The notes under the pieces were generated by a model. The model saw nothing but the letters and a program-made list of their open reading frames with translations, did no database searches and was not told where the DNA came from. From Undaria pinnatifida (lineage: Eukaryota; Sar; Phaeophyceae; Laminariales; Alariaceae): DNA of 64,000 nt. The position numbers and the translations under genes were made by a program. Of the stretch, positions 10,661 to 22,332 are shown piece by piece (the first letter of the stretch is position 1; every line of letters begins with the position of its first letter). The stretch is taken from contig JABAKD010000019.1 of NCBI GenBank assembly GCA_012845835.1, forward strand, positions 7,460,994 through 7,524,993. Reading direction: 5' to 3'.

Positions 10661-10905
10661 GATTTGCCATACATTATTATATACATATATATAAAATCCT
10701 TCTTTGGTGTCAGGGATTTGGTCAGGAGTTTTTCGTCTCGGCCGAAGTATGCGATTCGCGGAATTGGAATTCTCGGTCGAATATAGCTTCGTTCGAGCGC
10801 CGCCTTCGGGGGGCGGCTCCAACGCCCCTCGCCCTGCCATGTCCGTTCCGCACATGACATCGACGTGAACGCGGACGGATGCCGAGCGAGAAAAGCCAGA
10901 AGTTG
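10460..10905. repeat. imperfect inverted repeat joining families C and D
   Basis: The end of family C (about 10480-10640) and the next block (about 10700-10905) are imperfect reverse complements: GGGCGAGGGGYGTTG...CCGATCCTCGAAG-like text on the left faces CTTCGGGGGGCGGCTCCAAC on the right. The right half (family D) is also present alone at 41830-42035. The pair is consistent with the two ends of one TIR element, with a ~40 bp loop. Confidence 0.6.
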
Positions 10906-10909
10906 CAAA

Positions 10910-11269
10910 AATACCGCATGTCGAGGAGGAATTTCAAAATTTTGGTTGAATCTTAATGTCTGCAACGCCTGGATGATTTACAAAAAAATTGGCATCATTT
11001 CCAAACGGTACTTGATAATGTTTGGAATTTAGCGGTGGCATGTGCAACTTATTATTGTTTGGTCACAGATTGTGCACCAGGTGTTTAATTGCACGCGCCT
11101 GTTCCAAACTGTACTTGATAATGTTTCCGCAAATACAACTTATTATTGTTTGGTCACAGATTGTGCACCACTTTGTGTTGTCCATAAAACCGAATATGGC
11201 GTTTTCTCCACACTCGTGTCATCAAGGGCCCAAGACTCGAGTCGAGACGAAGCAAGGTTATTTGCCCCG
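10910..11269. other. no gene; short internal repeat
   Basis: Contains two copies, about 110 bp apart, of ACTTATTATTGTTTGGTCAC followed by AGATTGTGCACCA (about 11047 and 11137). Nothing coding is supported. Confidence 0.5.
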
Positions 11270-11607
11270 TGTGGACAGTGGAGCACCAGAGAGTGTGTAG
11301 TGTTGTTGGTAAGACACGACAGTTGACCTTCTTGTTGGTGATTGACTGTTGAGGATCTGATCTGGTGTGTGGACGTCATCTAGATCTGAAGACAACTACT
11401 GTAGTAGGGGTTTCTATTTATCCTCTTCTGGATTCTGATATAGGGATTCGGGGATGAAGTTAAGATCGCTTGCTTTCTTGTGTTCGGAGCTAATACAACA
11501 ACTTCCCTCTCCTTTCTTAGCACCTGAATGGTGCTGACCAGCCCCCCTTAGGCCAAGGGGGGATACTTTCTGGTCAGTAGACCTTGCCTAGCTTAGGCGT
11601 GTCTACA
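11270..11607 (+). repeat. 5' LTR of the non-autonomous element
   Basis: 338 bp, TG...CA. By eye I find no difference from 14121-14458. Near its 3' end is an inverted motif CCCCCCTTAGGCC AAGGGGGG that could form a hairpin. Confidence 0.85.
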
Positions 11608-14120
11608 ATTATCGATAATTCAGGTTGAACACACCGACGTTAGTCAGGGATTTTTTCTGGTACGATTGCGACAGCGGCACGCAGGTATGGATTGGGCCGC
11701 GTTTCGGCAGGAAGCCCTCGACCCGATGAGGGCGGTGTCCATATGCTGCATCAGGACTCCGAACGAGGTTGGCTGTGGTCGTACGAGGAGCCGCTAGAGG
11801 CGGTGTCCCAGCATCGCACCCGGCGTGGAGGGTCTGCAGCAGCAGGCTCCACATCTGATGATGGTGAGGTTCGAATCGGGTTGATTCACTTGGTTCTGTG
11901 AAATCTCGCAGTATAGGCACGACTTTGATCCGCTGAAGGTTCAACTCGGGCAGCAAAGACACACCCGCCGATCACGAGGGCTCAAGGCTTTCGGGGGGCA
12001 TGCTGACGAGGTGAACACACTAAAATGCGGTGATTCAGCGGTGCCGACTGCGGGCTGTCGCGTCGCGCGTCCCGAGGGGGAAGGCGCGACATCACGTGCG
12101 AAGCGTGTGATTGTGCCCACCGCGGCGAGATCAATCTCCCCACCTGCGCTTCTAAATCGTCGCGAGGATATCCACTTCGGGAGGCGGAGTGAGGAGTGAG
12201 GAAATCACACGTGCATACAGCCGTTCGAGAAGGCGGCTGCGCTTTGTATTTCAGAATAGGAGGAGCTGGAGTGCCGCTGAAAGGTGGTGTTTGATAACTC
12301 CAATGCTTCCAGGCGCTGAGAGCTTGGCTCTTGTTTTGCGAAGGCTATGTGCTGACTTGGCCTCCAACATGAAGCCCGCGCACGTCTTGATTTAAAGGTG
12401 TGAGTTTGATTTGTTTTTAAAGATACTGCTGTAGACTATCTGTAGTGTTTGTCGCGTGCTTTGTCGCGTCGTGTATTTGAGCTATTAATAGGGGCAAGTG
12501 TGCTTCGTGCTTTGCTTGTTAAAATCATACCCCGTCTAGGTCTGTGTTGTGTTGATTGCCTACAGCAGTGTGTGGCATAATACAACGCGTGCTTTGCGAC
12601 TGGTGTCAATCTGTTTTGAGTGCTTGTGTGTAGCAAAATAATCTTGTCGCGAAAATTAATGCATTATGCTACGAGTACATGCTGCATGCCTCTGTACAGA
12701 GCGAGAGTCTCGTCGTAGCTGCTGAAGGTTTATTGGAAAGGGGGGTTATTGAATGCGTGGTGCATGCCGATGGCCTCTGCACGAGAACAATTATGTCCAC
12801 GTATTGCCGCAAAGAACCTGGTACTTGCTTTCCCCGCTGCATATGGACGAGTCAGCCTGAAGGAGCTCGTGTTCCAAATCGTATGAAACCGTAATTTGCG
12901 TTCGAAGATTTATACACACATGTGCGTTATGAGCATATCGTTTTCACAGGGTTGAAGCGAGCGCGTGGGGTTTCGTGGCGCGTCCGCAAATCGGATGCAA
13001 AACCTATACTGGTATTGCCGTGCGCCGTTGTATTGAGTGTTTTTCCACACACATTGAGTGCAGAGTGACGTATGCACGGAGTGTTTTCTGCACCGTGTAG
13101 GAAACGAAACGAACCGTTGATTGCGTTTGACGGAATAGCGTGTTTCTTAGGCAGACTTGTGTTGTTTCTGATGAACAGACAGGAGCAGCATGAGAGTCTA
13201 TCGCTATGTACATTCCGATGTATTCTTGGTGAAAAATTAAGGAACCTTTCCAGTTGAAGGAAACTGCTTAGGGGCCAACCGTTTAGCAACAGAACCCGAT
13301 GTTCAAGTTTGCTATACAGTAGTGGTACATATGTGCTTGTTGTGTGTACGAGTAGTAGACATTTGTGTCTTCCGTATTTTCTTGTATCGGTCACTTTGGT
13401 AGGGTCATTTGTGCCATCTGTTTTTGGGCGCATGAGACGAATGTCTCGTTCTATCGTAGTACAATGAGTGTTCTCATGTATCGCTGCTGTTTTTTGTCTC
13501 CAAACAAGCGAGGCTTGCTTGCTGAATGCGGAATGCATGTTCGTGTGATGAGGTTGAATGCGTATATGGACAAACCTGAAGCATCAATGTGGTATTACGC
13601 TGTAATTTTCTGCGGTTTCCGCATGACTTTGAGCGAAAATCGTCCTGGAATGTTCTTACGGTGTTATTTTGCTGATTGCATGAGTTGTGGTATAATTGTG
13701 GATGAAAGCGGATGATACTAATAATATTCGTCTAGTCGTAAAAGGGTTTATACGATGTTTATCTTTTGGTCGGCGGATGTTTATTTGGGTTTCCGTTTGG
13801 CTTGCTACTTTTACAAGTATGTTTTGTAAAGTTTGCGTGTGAAAATATATACCAATTAATGTACCTGGTAGTGTTTGTTGGTGATATTGCTATGTTTTAA
13901 TGCATGATTTGTGCCTGGTGATCGTGTGTGCATGTTTTTGTGAAGCATTGCAATGTTTCATGGCTCGTAATCATTGGGTATGGTATCTAGATGTATGTGG
14001 TCGTTTATCATTCAAAAACGACGTGTATGTTTTCTCTGATGTTTTTGTGTAGCAGGTGCTCACTTTTGATCAAAGCTTGTTCATGAACTACTTTGAGTAG
14101 GAACGCGCTTTTGGGGGCAT

Positions 14121-14458
14121 TGTGGACAGTGGAGCACCAGAGAGTGTGTAGTGTTGTTGGTAAGACACGACAGTTGACCTTCTTGTTGGTGATTGACTGT
14201 TGAGGATCTGATCTGGTGTGTGGACGTCATCTAGATCTGAAGACAACTACTGTAGTAGGGGTTTCTATTTATCCTCTTCTGGATTCTGATATAGGGATTC
14301 GGGGATGAAGTTAAGATCGCTTGCTTTCTTGTGTTCGGAGCTAATACAACAACTTCCCTCTCCTTTCTTAGCACCTGAATGGTGCTGACCAGCCCCCCTT
14401 AGGCCAAGGGGGGATACTTTCTGGTCAGTAGACCTTGCCTAGCTTAGGCGTGTCTACA
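14121..14458 (+). repeat. 3' LTR of the non-autonomous element
   Basis: 338 bp direct repeat of 11270-11607. The bases just before it (TTTTGGGGGCAT) may be a weak polypurine tract. Confidence 0.85.
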
Positions 14459-14742
14459 CCCGTCCCGTCCGAGACCCAGAGCAGCGTAGGGCACCAGCTA
14501 CCAGAGGTGTGAGACGAGGCATGCACGGCATGGGCTAGAAAACGTTGCCTGCAACAACTGCCCGCCACAGTATAAACGCGCGGAAGCCGCCATGGGTCAT
14601 GTTTTGAGTTTGCTTTACGTGGTTGCTGCTGTTGGGGTAGCTTGGGATAGACACAATCTAAAAGCGATCGATGCCGAGGAACGAACGCAGGCAAGGGGGT
14701 TGACACAACAAAGGAATAACTGACTGCTGTGCTCCAGCTAGC

Positions 14743-15715
14743 TACTGCTGTGGAGTGCCCTCATCAACTGAAACCCAGCAACAGACACACATCTTGCCCG
14801 GCTCGAGAGCAGGGGCGCCGGTCTGTCAAAGGGCTAATCCAGCCGTCGCGGTCATTTGTTATTCATGGTGCTGCGCTGTAGGCTTCATACGTGCAGCGGT
14901 TGGTTGTGTGTGTGCTTTTGGGCTGTCATGTGCTGTGTGCGTGCTGGCCATTTGGCTGCAGGTGTGGCTGCAAGACGACACATGATACGTCCAGAAGAAC
15001 GCGTGGTATACCAGTAGTAGATCGCTCTAATAATTCGCCTTTTACACTATTGCGTTTGGTGCTTCTGCAGTGGAGTGCCCTCATCAACTGAAACCAAGCA
15101 ACAGACACATCTTGCCCGGCTCGAGAGCAGGGGCGCCGGTCTGTTAAAGGGCTAATCCAGCCGTCGCGGTCGTTTGTTATTGGTGGTGCTGCGCTGTAGG
15201 CTTCATACGTGCAGCGGTTGGTTGCGTGTGTGATGTTGGGCTGTTATGTGCTGTGTGCGTGCTGGTCATGTGGCTGCAGGTGTGGCTGCAAGACGACACA
15301 TGATACGTCCAGAAGAACGCGTGTTATACCAGTAGTAGATCGCTCTATTAAGTCGCCTTTTTACATTATTGCGTTTGGTGCTACTGCAGTGGAGTGCCCT
15401 CATCAACTGAAACCCAGCAACAGACACACATCTTGCCCGGGCTCGAGAGCAGGGGCGCCGGTCTGTCAAAGGGCTAATCCAGCCGTCACGGTCGTTCGTT
15501 ATTGGTGGTGCTGCGCTGTAGGCTTCATACGTGCAGCGGTTGGTTACGTGTGTGCTGTTGGGCTGTCATGTGCTGTGTGCGTGCTGGCCATGTGGCTGAA
15601 GGTGTGGCTGCAAGACGACACATGATACGTCCAGAAGAACGCGTGGTATACCAGTAGTAGATCGCTCTAATCATTCGCCTTTTTACATTATCGCGTTTGG
15701 TGCTGTTGGAGTGTT
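14743..15715 (+). repeat. tandem array, three units of about 320 bp
   Basis: Units begin at CTGCAGTGGAGTGCCCTC; the TGGAGTGCCC motif lies at 14751, 15071 and 15390. Each runs through TCTTGCCCGG, GGGCGCCGGTCTGT, TGTGCTGTGTGCGTGCTGG and GATACGTCCAGAAGAACGCG to ATTGCGTTTGGTGCT. Further copies are at 16176-16470 and 22848-23190. Open frames through the units are not preserved from unit to unit. The last unit continues as GTGTTCAGCATTTTGAGCGTG, text also seen at 23186 and, diverged, at 43890. Confidence 0.85.
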
Positions 15716-16175
15716 CAGCATTTTGAGCGTGCTTGGTCTGCAGATACAGATAGGCTCAAACCGTTCCTTTGCGCGACGCTACGCAAAAACATTCTGCAGG
15801 AGGAGTTACTGTATGAAGAATGTGTATAACTTCGCCGGGTGAATACGCACATGAAAAAATTACATCTACTACAGCCCGATAAGATATTAGTACAACAACG
15901 ACGGACAACCTACAAAAAGAAATAAACAAATATCGCGTGAGCGATGGCGTGCGTTTCGTAGACGAATGTGCATACTACGACATCTGCGAAAGGTTTCCTA
16001 CGGCCAGCAACGAAAGCGGGAATGCAATTTTATTAGAGAGCAAAATCAGACGGACACCCTTCACAAACAAAAAAAAACCCCTAGACAACGTACATGACGC
16101 AAATGACCAGCCGAATTGCGACCAAGCAAATAATTGCAATGTTGGAGTTTGCAAGGTTCGACCCAATAGGCCAAG
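15716..16175. other. spacer, no gene
   Basis: AT-rich DNA separating the tandem array from the fourth unit. It has no repeated element I can match in the window and no supported coding sequence. Confidence 0.4.
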
Positions 16176-16470
16176 ACAGACACACATCTTGCCCGGGCTC
16201 GAGAGCAAGGGCGCCGGTCTGTCAAAGGGCTAATCCAGCCGTCGCGGTCATTTGTTATTGATGGTGCCACGCTGTAGGCTTCATACGTGTAGCGGTTGTT
16301 TGCGTGTGTGCTGTTGGGCTGTCATGTGCTGTGTGCGTGCTGGCCATGTGGCTGCAGGTGTGGCTGCAAGACGACAGATGATACGTCCAGAAGAACGCGT
16401 GTTATACCAGTAGTAGATCGCTCTAATAATTCGCCTTTTATATTATTGCGTTTGGTGCTTCTGCAGTGGA
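16176..16470 (+). repeat. fourth ~320 bp unit, 5' truncated, interrupted by Copia
   Basis: Matches the array from CAGACACACATCTTGCCCGG to CTGCAGTGGA, then stops at the Copia LTR. The unit resumes with GTGGAGTGCCCTC at 22848 after the element, so the transposon entered between two units. Confidence 0.85.
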
Positions 16471-16985
16471 TGTTCGTGATAGCGGCATGTATGTATCAAC
16501 TGTACTGCGGTGAAACTCTGATTGGTTGGTTTGAATAGCAGAACTGTTGATTGTATGTTGTTGTACCAGAATACTCTTCTTGTGGTGCTACGGTACTTCG
16601 GTAGATTGTACATGTGCACGAGTTATACATCGGACCGTAGTGGTGTGTCGGTACGTTGGAAACATTGACGAATAGGAACATTCCTGTAGTGTTGCTAACA
16701 CGATATAGCTTGTCTCAACGAACAGCCTAGCAATAAGTTACAGTTACATACGTTGTGTCACGGAGGTAAGTTACAGGGATCGTCTCGTGGTATCACCCAC
16801 GAGCAGTCCCACGGGTATGTACGAGTAGGCACTATGCGAGGAGGTTAAGGTATTCGACTACGAGCGGTTGTTACTGGGCTGTGGAGAGTTGGCCCACATG
16901 ACCCACTCCACTTTCTGACCTGTCTCTCCAGACATTGGTCTCTCTAATATAATACCTTTCTCCAGAAGCCACTGATTTATCAACA
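16471..16985 (+). repeat. 5' LTR of Copia element
   Basis: 515 bp, begins TGTTCGTGATAGCGG and ends ...TGATTTATCAACA. Expected to carry the promoter and polyadenylation signals, but I cannot place a TATA box with confidence. Confidence 0.93.
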
Positions 16986-17073
16986 CGCTATAGCGCTATC
17001 GGTCGACTGCTGTACGTCCCCCTGGACTGTGTTCGACGAGACTGTGAGGGCGGCTTGATCAACCGGCCTCGTT

Positions 17074-18557
17074 ATGGCTGAACAGGAGGGAGGTGACCCT
17101 GCGGCAAACCAACAGGGTGACCCGCAGGGCTTTGGTGAGAGAATGGATTCCTTAGAGTCTCGAGTGTCTCAAATGCTGGATATGTTTTCTAACCAGCAGC
17201 AGATGCTCCAGACAGTTGTTGAGACACACCAGAGGGAGAATGTGAAGTCCTCTAGTTCGCGTGCTGCGCCGCGAGGCATCGAACTAGAGTCTGGTGTGCA
17301 CCAATCGGGTGCTGCCGGTAGGACCGCGGGGAGTACGGGAGGCGATACCCTAGGCTTTGGCGTGTCCGACATGAGGGTTGGGAGTAGGGGTGTTGTAGAC
17401 TCAGGCTTGAACCCGCGTGTTTCTGATGAGAATCGTTCCTCTGTTCCTGCAGTAAACTTTGGTTCGGTTGACGGGACTGTTGGTGGGGCTTTAGGTAGCC
17501 AGTCCTCTGTTCCGCCCACTACCTCAGCAAGTGAGTGGTGGGGAAAAGTCGCTAGTGGGAACACACTGATCCCAGCGGCTGACAGTAGTTCGGGGGAGAG
17601 CTTGGGTGGGGGTCTTTTCAAGAAAGTTCCCAAGGCTCCTGAATTTATCGGTACTGATGTATCGTATCCTTCATGGTCGCAGAATTTTCTGCTCAAAGCT
17701 CGTCACTACAATCTCAGCGAGCCGTTCACCTGTGATATCGACATTAAAATCGCCGACGTTAATTTCGACTTGACCCCTTGGGTAGAGAAGGGATACAGCG
17801 TTGGTGTACTGCGTCAGCATGAGATTGCTTGGTGGTTTCTGTTCGACTGCTTGAAGAAAGACAGCCACAAAAACATGGCAAGGCAAGCTGGTTCCCCGTA
17901 TAAGGCTTTTCGCGCGCTCAAGGATCACTTTCTACCGTTGAGTCAGAGTCAAATTCGAATGCAGGAAGAAAAACTGAAGTCTCTGTGCATGCGTCCCCAC
18001 GAGAATCCCACAATTTCTTTTCATCCATCAGAGAGACGCTTGGTGTGTTGACCATGCTTGAAGTAACGAAGGATGATCGTGAAGTGTGCAATCTCATGCT
18101 GGAAGGACTGTCCCCCGAGTACAAGACTTTACGTGAGACTCTTGTGGTGTTCTGTTCGAATGACCCCTCTTTCATCGAGACCAAAGTGCGTGAGCGGTAC
18201 CTAGACTTGCAAGCACAGGGTGGTTCTAAAAAGCAGAATAGCGTTGCTCTGGTGTCTAGGCCTGCGAAGAAGAAGAGTAACTTCAAAAAGCACAACAAGC
18301 AGAAGTCTAACTCTGAGTCTGATTCCTCGAAGAAGTCTTTTCAGGGGAGGTGTTACAAGTGTGGGGAGGTGGGTCACATGAAGCTCGACTGCAAGGCTCG
18401 CATCATCCCTCATCCTTCCCAGACTGGAAAGCCCGAGGCCGACGAGAATGAGAGCGGTGAGCAGTGTGCTATTCCTGATTCGGATCTGGTGTGCAGAAAT
18501 GGTAGTTACCGCATGAGTGATGACTGCCAAAAAGGTGTTGCTTGCAGCATGTCGTAA
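17074..18557 (+). pseudogene. Copia gag (capsid and nucleocapsid), frameshifted
   Basis: Starts at ATG 17074 (MAEQEGGDP) with a Gln-rich coiled segment, a Ser/Gly-rich linker and, from about residue 190, the gag capsid core (APEFIGTDVSYPSWSQNF, WWFLFDCL, FRALKDHF). This frame stops at 18049-18051, but the family text continues one frame away (ETLGVLTMLEVTKDDREVC) from about 18015, so a one-base change lies between about 17990 and 18045. The second part carries the zinc knuckle CYKCGEVGHMKLDC (CX2CX4HX4C, about 18352-18393) and stops at 18555-18557. It overlaps the pol frame by about 40 nt. Gag packages the element RNA into virus-like particles; this copy could make only a truncated capsid without a further frame change. 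Confidence 0.88.
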
Positions 18558-21500
18558 GGAAGTGGTCTTGAAGGCGTGTGATGATTTGAGTAGGATGTGG
18601 TATGATGTCTCTGGTCTGAAGCGTCTGATGACGTCCCGTGATGATCTGATTATGAGCGCCGTCAGTAATGATATGATCCTGAAAGCTGTCAACAAGGCTA
18701 GATATGTCGAGGATTGGTATGCTGACACAGGCACTTCATATCACATGACTGATTCCCTGTCTTGCATGAGAGACTTGAAGCCTTGCCACAGAAGTGTGAA
18801 TGGAATTGGTGGCGTGTCTTGTGAAGTAGCTTACTCCGGAACGCTAGACTTGGTATTTGTGACTGCTGACAGTGAGTTCTCCGTGGAATTGAAGAACGTA
18901 TTGTACTCTCCCAACTTGGGGTATAATCTCTTTTCTCCGAGTGCAGAGTTTGATGGTGAGTCATGGAATGGTCTTGGTGGTCCTAATGGTGTTATGACTG
19001 CATTCAATGGACAAGTAACTTTTCAGAACTTCGATGGCATGCTGATTGCGTCTGCGTATCGCCTAGGAGAAGCCTCTGTTGGTACGGTGTTGGCTGCTTT
19101 CACTCCCGCCAACCCCAAGCATGAAACTACGATGGATATCAACGATTTCCACAATATTTATGCACATTCGCACGAGGGTCTGCTTCGCACTACTGCAAAG
19201 CGATTAGATACCAAGTTGGTTGGTGACATGCATGCTTGTTCAGGGTGTTCGATGTCGAAGGCTATTCGGAAAGGAATCGTTCGGGAGACTAAAACTCGAT
19301 CGGATAAAAAGTTGGGCAGAGTTTTTGTTGACCTGGGAGGAAGGAAGGACATTGCGTCCGTAGGGGGAAAACATTACCCCATGATTGTGAAGGATGATTT
19401 CACGAGACGTGCATGGCTGTATTTTTTGAAAAATAAATCAGACGCTGGCAGTGCTTTCCGGAGTTTTCTTGCGAGTGTGCGTGCTGATGGTGTCCCGTCA
19501 TTGGTTGAGATTGTTAGGTCTGACAATGGTGGGGAGTTTTTCGGGGGGGAGTTTGCATCTGTGTGCAACGAGCTTTTGATCAAACAAGAGTTCACACCGG
19601 CTTATAGTCCGCAATATAATGGTGTTGCAGAGCGTGGGCTGGGATTGATAGAGGAGGCCGCGATGGCGGCTCGTATTCAAGCTAAAGTTCTTTTTGGGCA
19701 TGTACAGTTACCTAAGACTGATAAACTCTGGGCTGAGGCTATGCACTGGGCTTGCAAAGCGATGAACCACACGTGTTCTGCTAACCCTGAATCCAAATCG
19801 CCGTATGAAATGTGGTATGGTGAACCTCGTCCCGCTAGACCGTATCCGTTTTTGAAGCCCGCCTACTGTAGGTGGCAGCGACCGTCAAAGCTGCTGCCGA
19901 AGGGTGAGAGTTGTTTCTATGTCGGTCCTTCGAGAGACCACCCGCGTGATTGTCATAGAGTACTTACGAGGGCTGGTACTATTCAAGAAACGAGGGATGT
20001 GACGTGGGAGGTGCTGCCGTCACAGCTCCCTCCGCTGCAACCTTCTTTGCCGATAGAGGTAGCAGAGGAGGGAGGGGAGGATAGTGACGACGATGTTGAA
20101 ACCGAGATATGGCCGCTTGTGGGAAGAGGAGTCGCTCACACACTTTTGAAACGTGATGCCGTGCCCTCTGGTGCGGGAGTCGAGGAGGTTGAGAGTGTTG
20201 GCGCAGGTAGTATAGGCCCGTTATTTTCTGTTCCATCTTCCCCTGCTGAACCGTCTGCCCCCGTGAACATTTCTTCTGGTAGTGTAGCTCCTTCTGTGTC
20301 TTCGCCTGTGAATGACGGGGAGGGCCAGGGAGGGCAGGAATCAGGAGAGGTAGAGATGGGGGATCTGGGAGGGGATGATGAGGTAGAGTCGATGGGGCAG
20401 GGAGGGCATGATGATGAAGAGTCGATTGGATCGGGAGGACTGGTAGAGGCGGAGGCATCCCCTCCAGCCGCTCGTCGTCCGCGGCATGTGGCCGAGCTTG
20501 CTGACTCTAATACTTCCGCGCGTGAAAATGATGAAGTGAGAGAAGGTAGGACTCGCGCGCAAACTCGTGCAGTCAACCAGCAGAGTGTACCCGGCCTCAT
20601 GGCCACCCTAGGACCCATCTTCGCGACAGAGGTCGTGTACTCATTGTTGTCGGAGCAGAGAGCAGGTGATGAGACGGAATTGCCGAAATAACTGGTTCAG
20701 GATGTAGAATCGGAGCCTGGTAGTTATCAGGAAGCCCAGCGTTCGAAGTACGCTAAGATTTGGGAAGGAGCCAGGTCTGCCGAAATTGAAGGCTTGATAA
20801 GAGCAGGAACGTTCACGTTGGCAGTAAAAGTCCCGATAGGCTGTAATGTGATTGATGCTAGATGGGTTTTCAAGTGGAAAGCAGACGAAACAGGAAAGAT
20901 AGTGAAGGCCAAGGCTAGGCTTGTAGCGAAGGGCTTCAAGCAGAAGTATGGTGTGGATTATCTTGAGACATTCTCGCCTACCGCAAATGCTGCATCTTTA
21001 CGATTGCTGATAGTGTTGGCGTGTTTGTACAATTTGGAATTACTCCACTGGGATATTGAGCAAGCATTTGTTCAGTCGGAATTGGATCACGAGGTGTTCA
21101 TGAAGTTGCCTCCTGGCTGCGGGTCGATGTCAGGAAAGGTTGTCCGTTTGAACAAGAGTTTGTACGGATTGAAGCAGGCTACTAGGACATTTTACAAGAG
21201 GCTGGTGTCGGAACTGAAGAGGATTGGTTTTGAGCAGTCAATGTCTGACCCCTGTGTCCTGCGTTTCATGATGGGAGACGAGGTATTGGGGATGGTCGCG
21301 ATCCACGTGGATGACATTCTGTATGCAGGAAGTAAGAGCCTTGCCAAGGTGGTTGTGGAAGCACTAGGTGACTCTCTTCCTACGAAGGACTTGGGGGAGG
21401 TCAAGTTCTTTCTAGGTTGTGAATATATTCGCGACCGTGAGGCTGGTACGATTGAGATTTCTTAGGAAAGTTATATCAGGAGTGTTCTCGAGAGATTCAA

Positions 21501-22257
21501 TATATGTCGCACCAGCTCGATCCCTGCTTCTCTTGCCAATGGTAGCAGGTCCGTGATGGAGGATGAGGGGGCAGGAGATGTGCCGTTCCGAGAGGTGGTG
21601 GGGAGCCTGATGTGGATCGCCAGCCAGACAAGGCCCGACATCGCGAATGCTGTGCGGGCGGTGGCGAGGCACTCTCACGAACCAAAGAGACCCCACTGGA
21701 AGGCAGCTCAGAAGATTCTCAATTATCTTCTGGAAACGGCGCATCTGACTTTGAAGTTCAAGCAGGATAGTTCGGTAGACGCAGGCACGTTGGTGTATGT
21801 AGATGCTGACTTTGCAAGTAGGGCCACTGACCGTAGATCAGTTTCGGGTGCGATGGTTTTCGTGGCGGCGATGCTTGTAGTTTGGATTTCTAGGACGCAG
21901 AAATGCGTTTCACAGTCAACTTCAGAAGCAGAGTATCTTGCGATGGGAGATGGTGTAAAGGAGGCTCTGTTTGTAAACGGAATGCTTCAGCTCCTGAGGC
22001 CTAGTGCGAAGCCTCGTAAGATAGATGTCCTTGAAGACAACGAGGGGGCGATTGCGCTCGCAGAGAACCCGCTGAGCTCGAGTAGGAGTAAGCACATCGA
22101 TGTGAGGCACCACTTTCTCAGGAATCTGACCGAGGAGGGTGTGATCGAAGTCACCCACGTCCCCAGCGAGAAACAACACGCGGACATCCTCACGAAGGCG
22201 TTGCCGAGAGATCTTTTTGAAGTTCACCGCGACTTTGCACTTGGTATCAAGAAGTAG
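18517..22257 (+). pseudogene. Copia pol: protease, integrase, RT, RNase H, with two in-frame stops
   Basis: One reading frame throughout, broken by TAA at 20689-20691 and TAG at 21463-21465. Protease: DTG at residues 70-72 in WYADTGTSYHM. Integrase: zinc-binding HHCC region (H-x-CSGC), then D272 (FVDLGG), D336 (RSDNGGEFF) and E372 (NGVAERG), an exact DD35E spacing. After an acidic linker (GEVEMGDLGGDDEVES) comes RT: RWVFKWKADETGKIVKAKA, DIEQAFVQ, LNKSLYGLKQ and the catalytic HVDD box at about 21307. RNase H: DADFASRATDRRS, STSEAEY, EDNEGAIALAENP, then KHIDVRHHFLR. The second stop falls where Copia proteins usually have Gln at the RT/RNase H border, consistent with a C-to-T change. The frame ends normally at 22255-22257, 75 bp before the 3' LTR. 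Confidence 0.93.
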
Positions 22258-22324
22258 AAGTCTGAGTCGTTTTGTTTTTGTTGTTGTTTGATATGTATTT
22301 GGTCTGGTAGATACAACAGCCCCT

Positions 22325-22332
22325 AGGGAGGG
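22325..22332 (+). other. polypurine tract of Copia element
   Basis: AGGGAGGG immediately 5' of the 3' LTR, the expected primer site for plus-strand DNA synthesis. Confidence 0.7.

Larger units (their letters stand above)
11270..14458 (+). mobile_element. non-autonomous LTR retrotransposon, 3.2 kb, apparently identical LTRs
   Basis: Two direct repeats of 338 bp (11270-11607 and 14121-14458) start TGTGGACAG and end GCGTGTCTACA, with the TG...CA borders of LTRs. CCCG follows the right LTR (14459-14462) and precedes the left one (11266-11269), a likely 4 bp target duplication. The 2.5 kb interior has no gag, protease, integrase or RT. The longest frame is an antisense 203-codon one (12927-13538) without recognisable features. 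I could not find a clear primer binding site next to the left LTR. By content this is a LARD/TRIM-like element mobilised in trans; the LTR identity points to recent insertion. Confidence 0.85.

Noticed and set aside
12927-13538. 203-codon antisense frame inside the non-autonomous LTR element
   Set aside because: Antisense to the element, no domain, no supportive context; recorded only as part of the element.
15209-15625. 138-codon frame with Cys-rich text across the 320 bp units
   Set aside because: It crosses unit borders, and the other units do not keep the frame.
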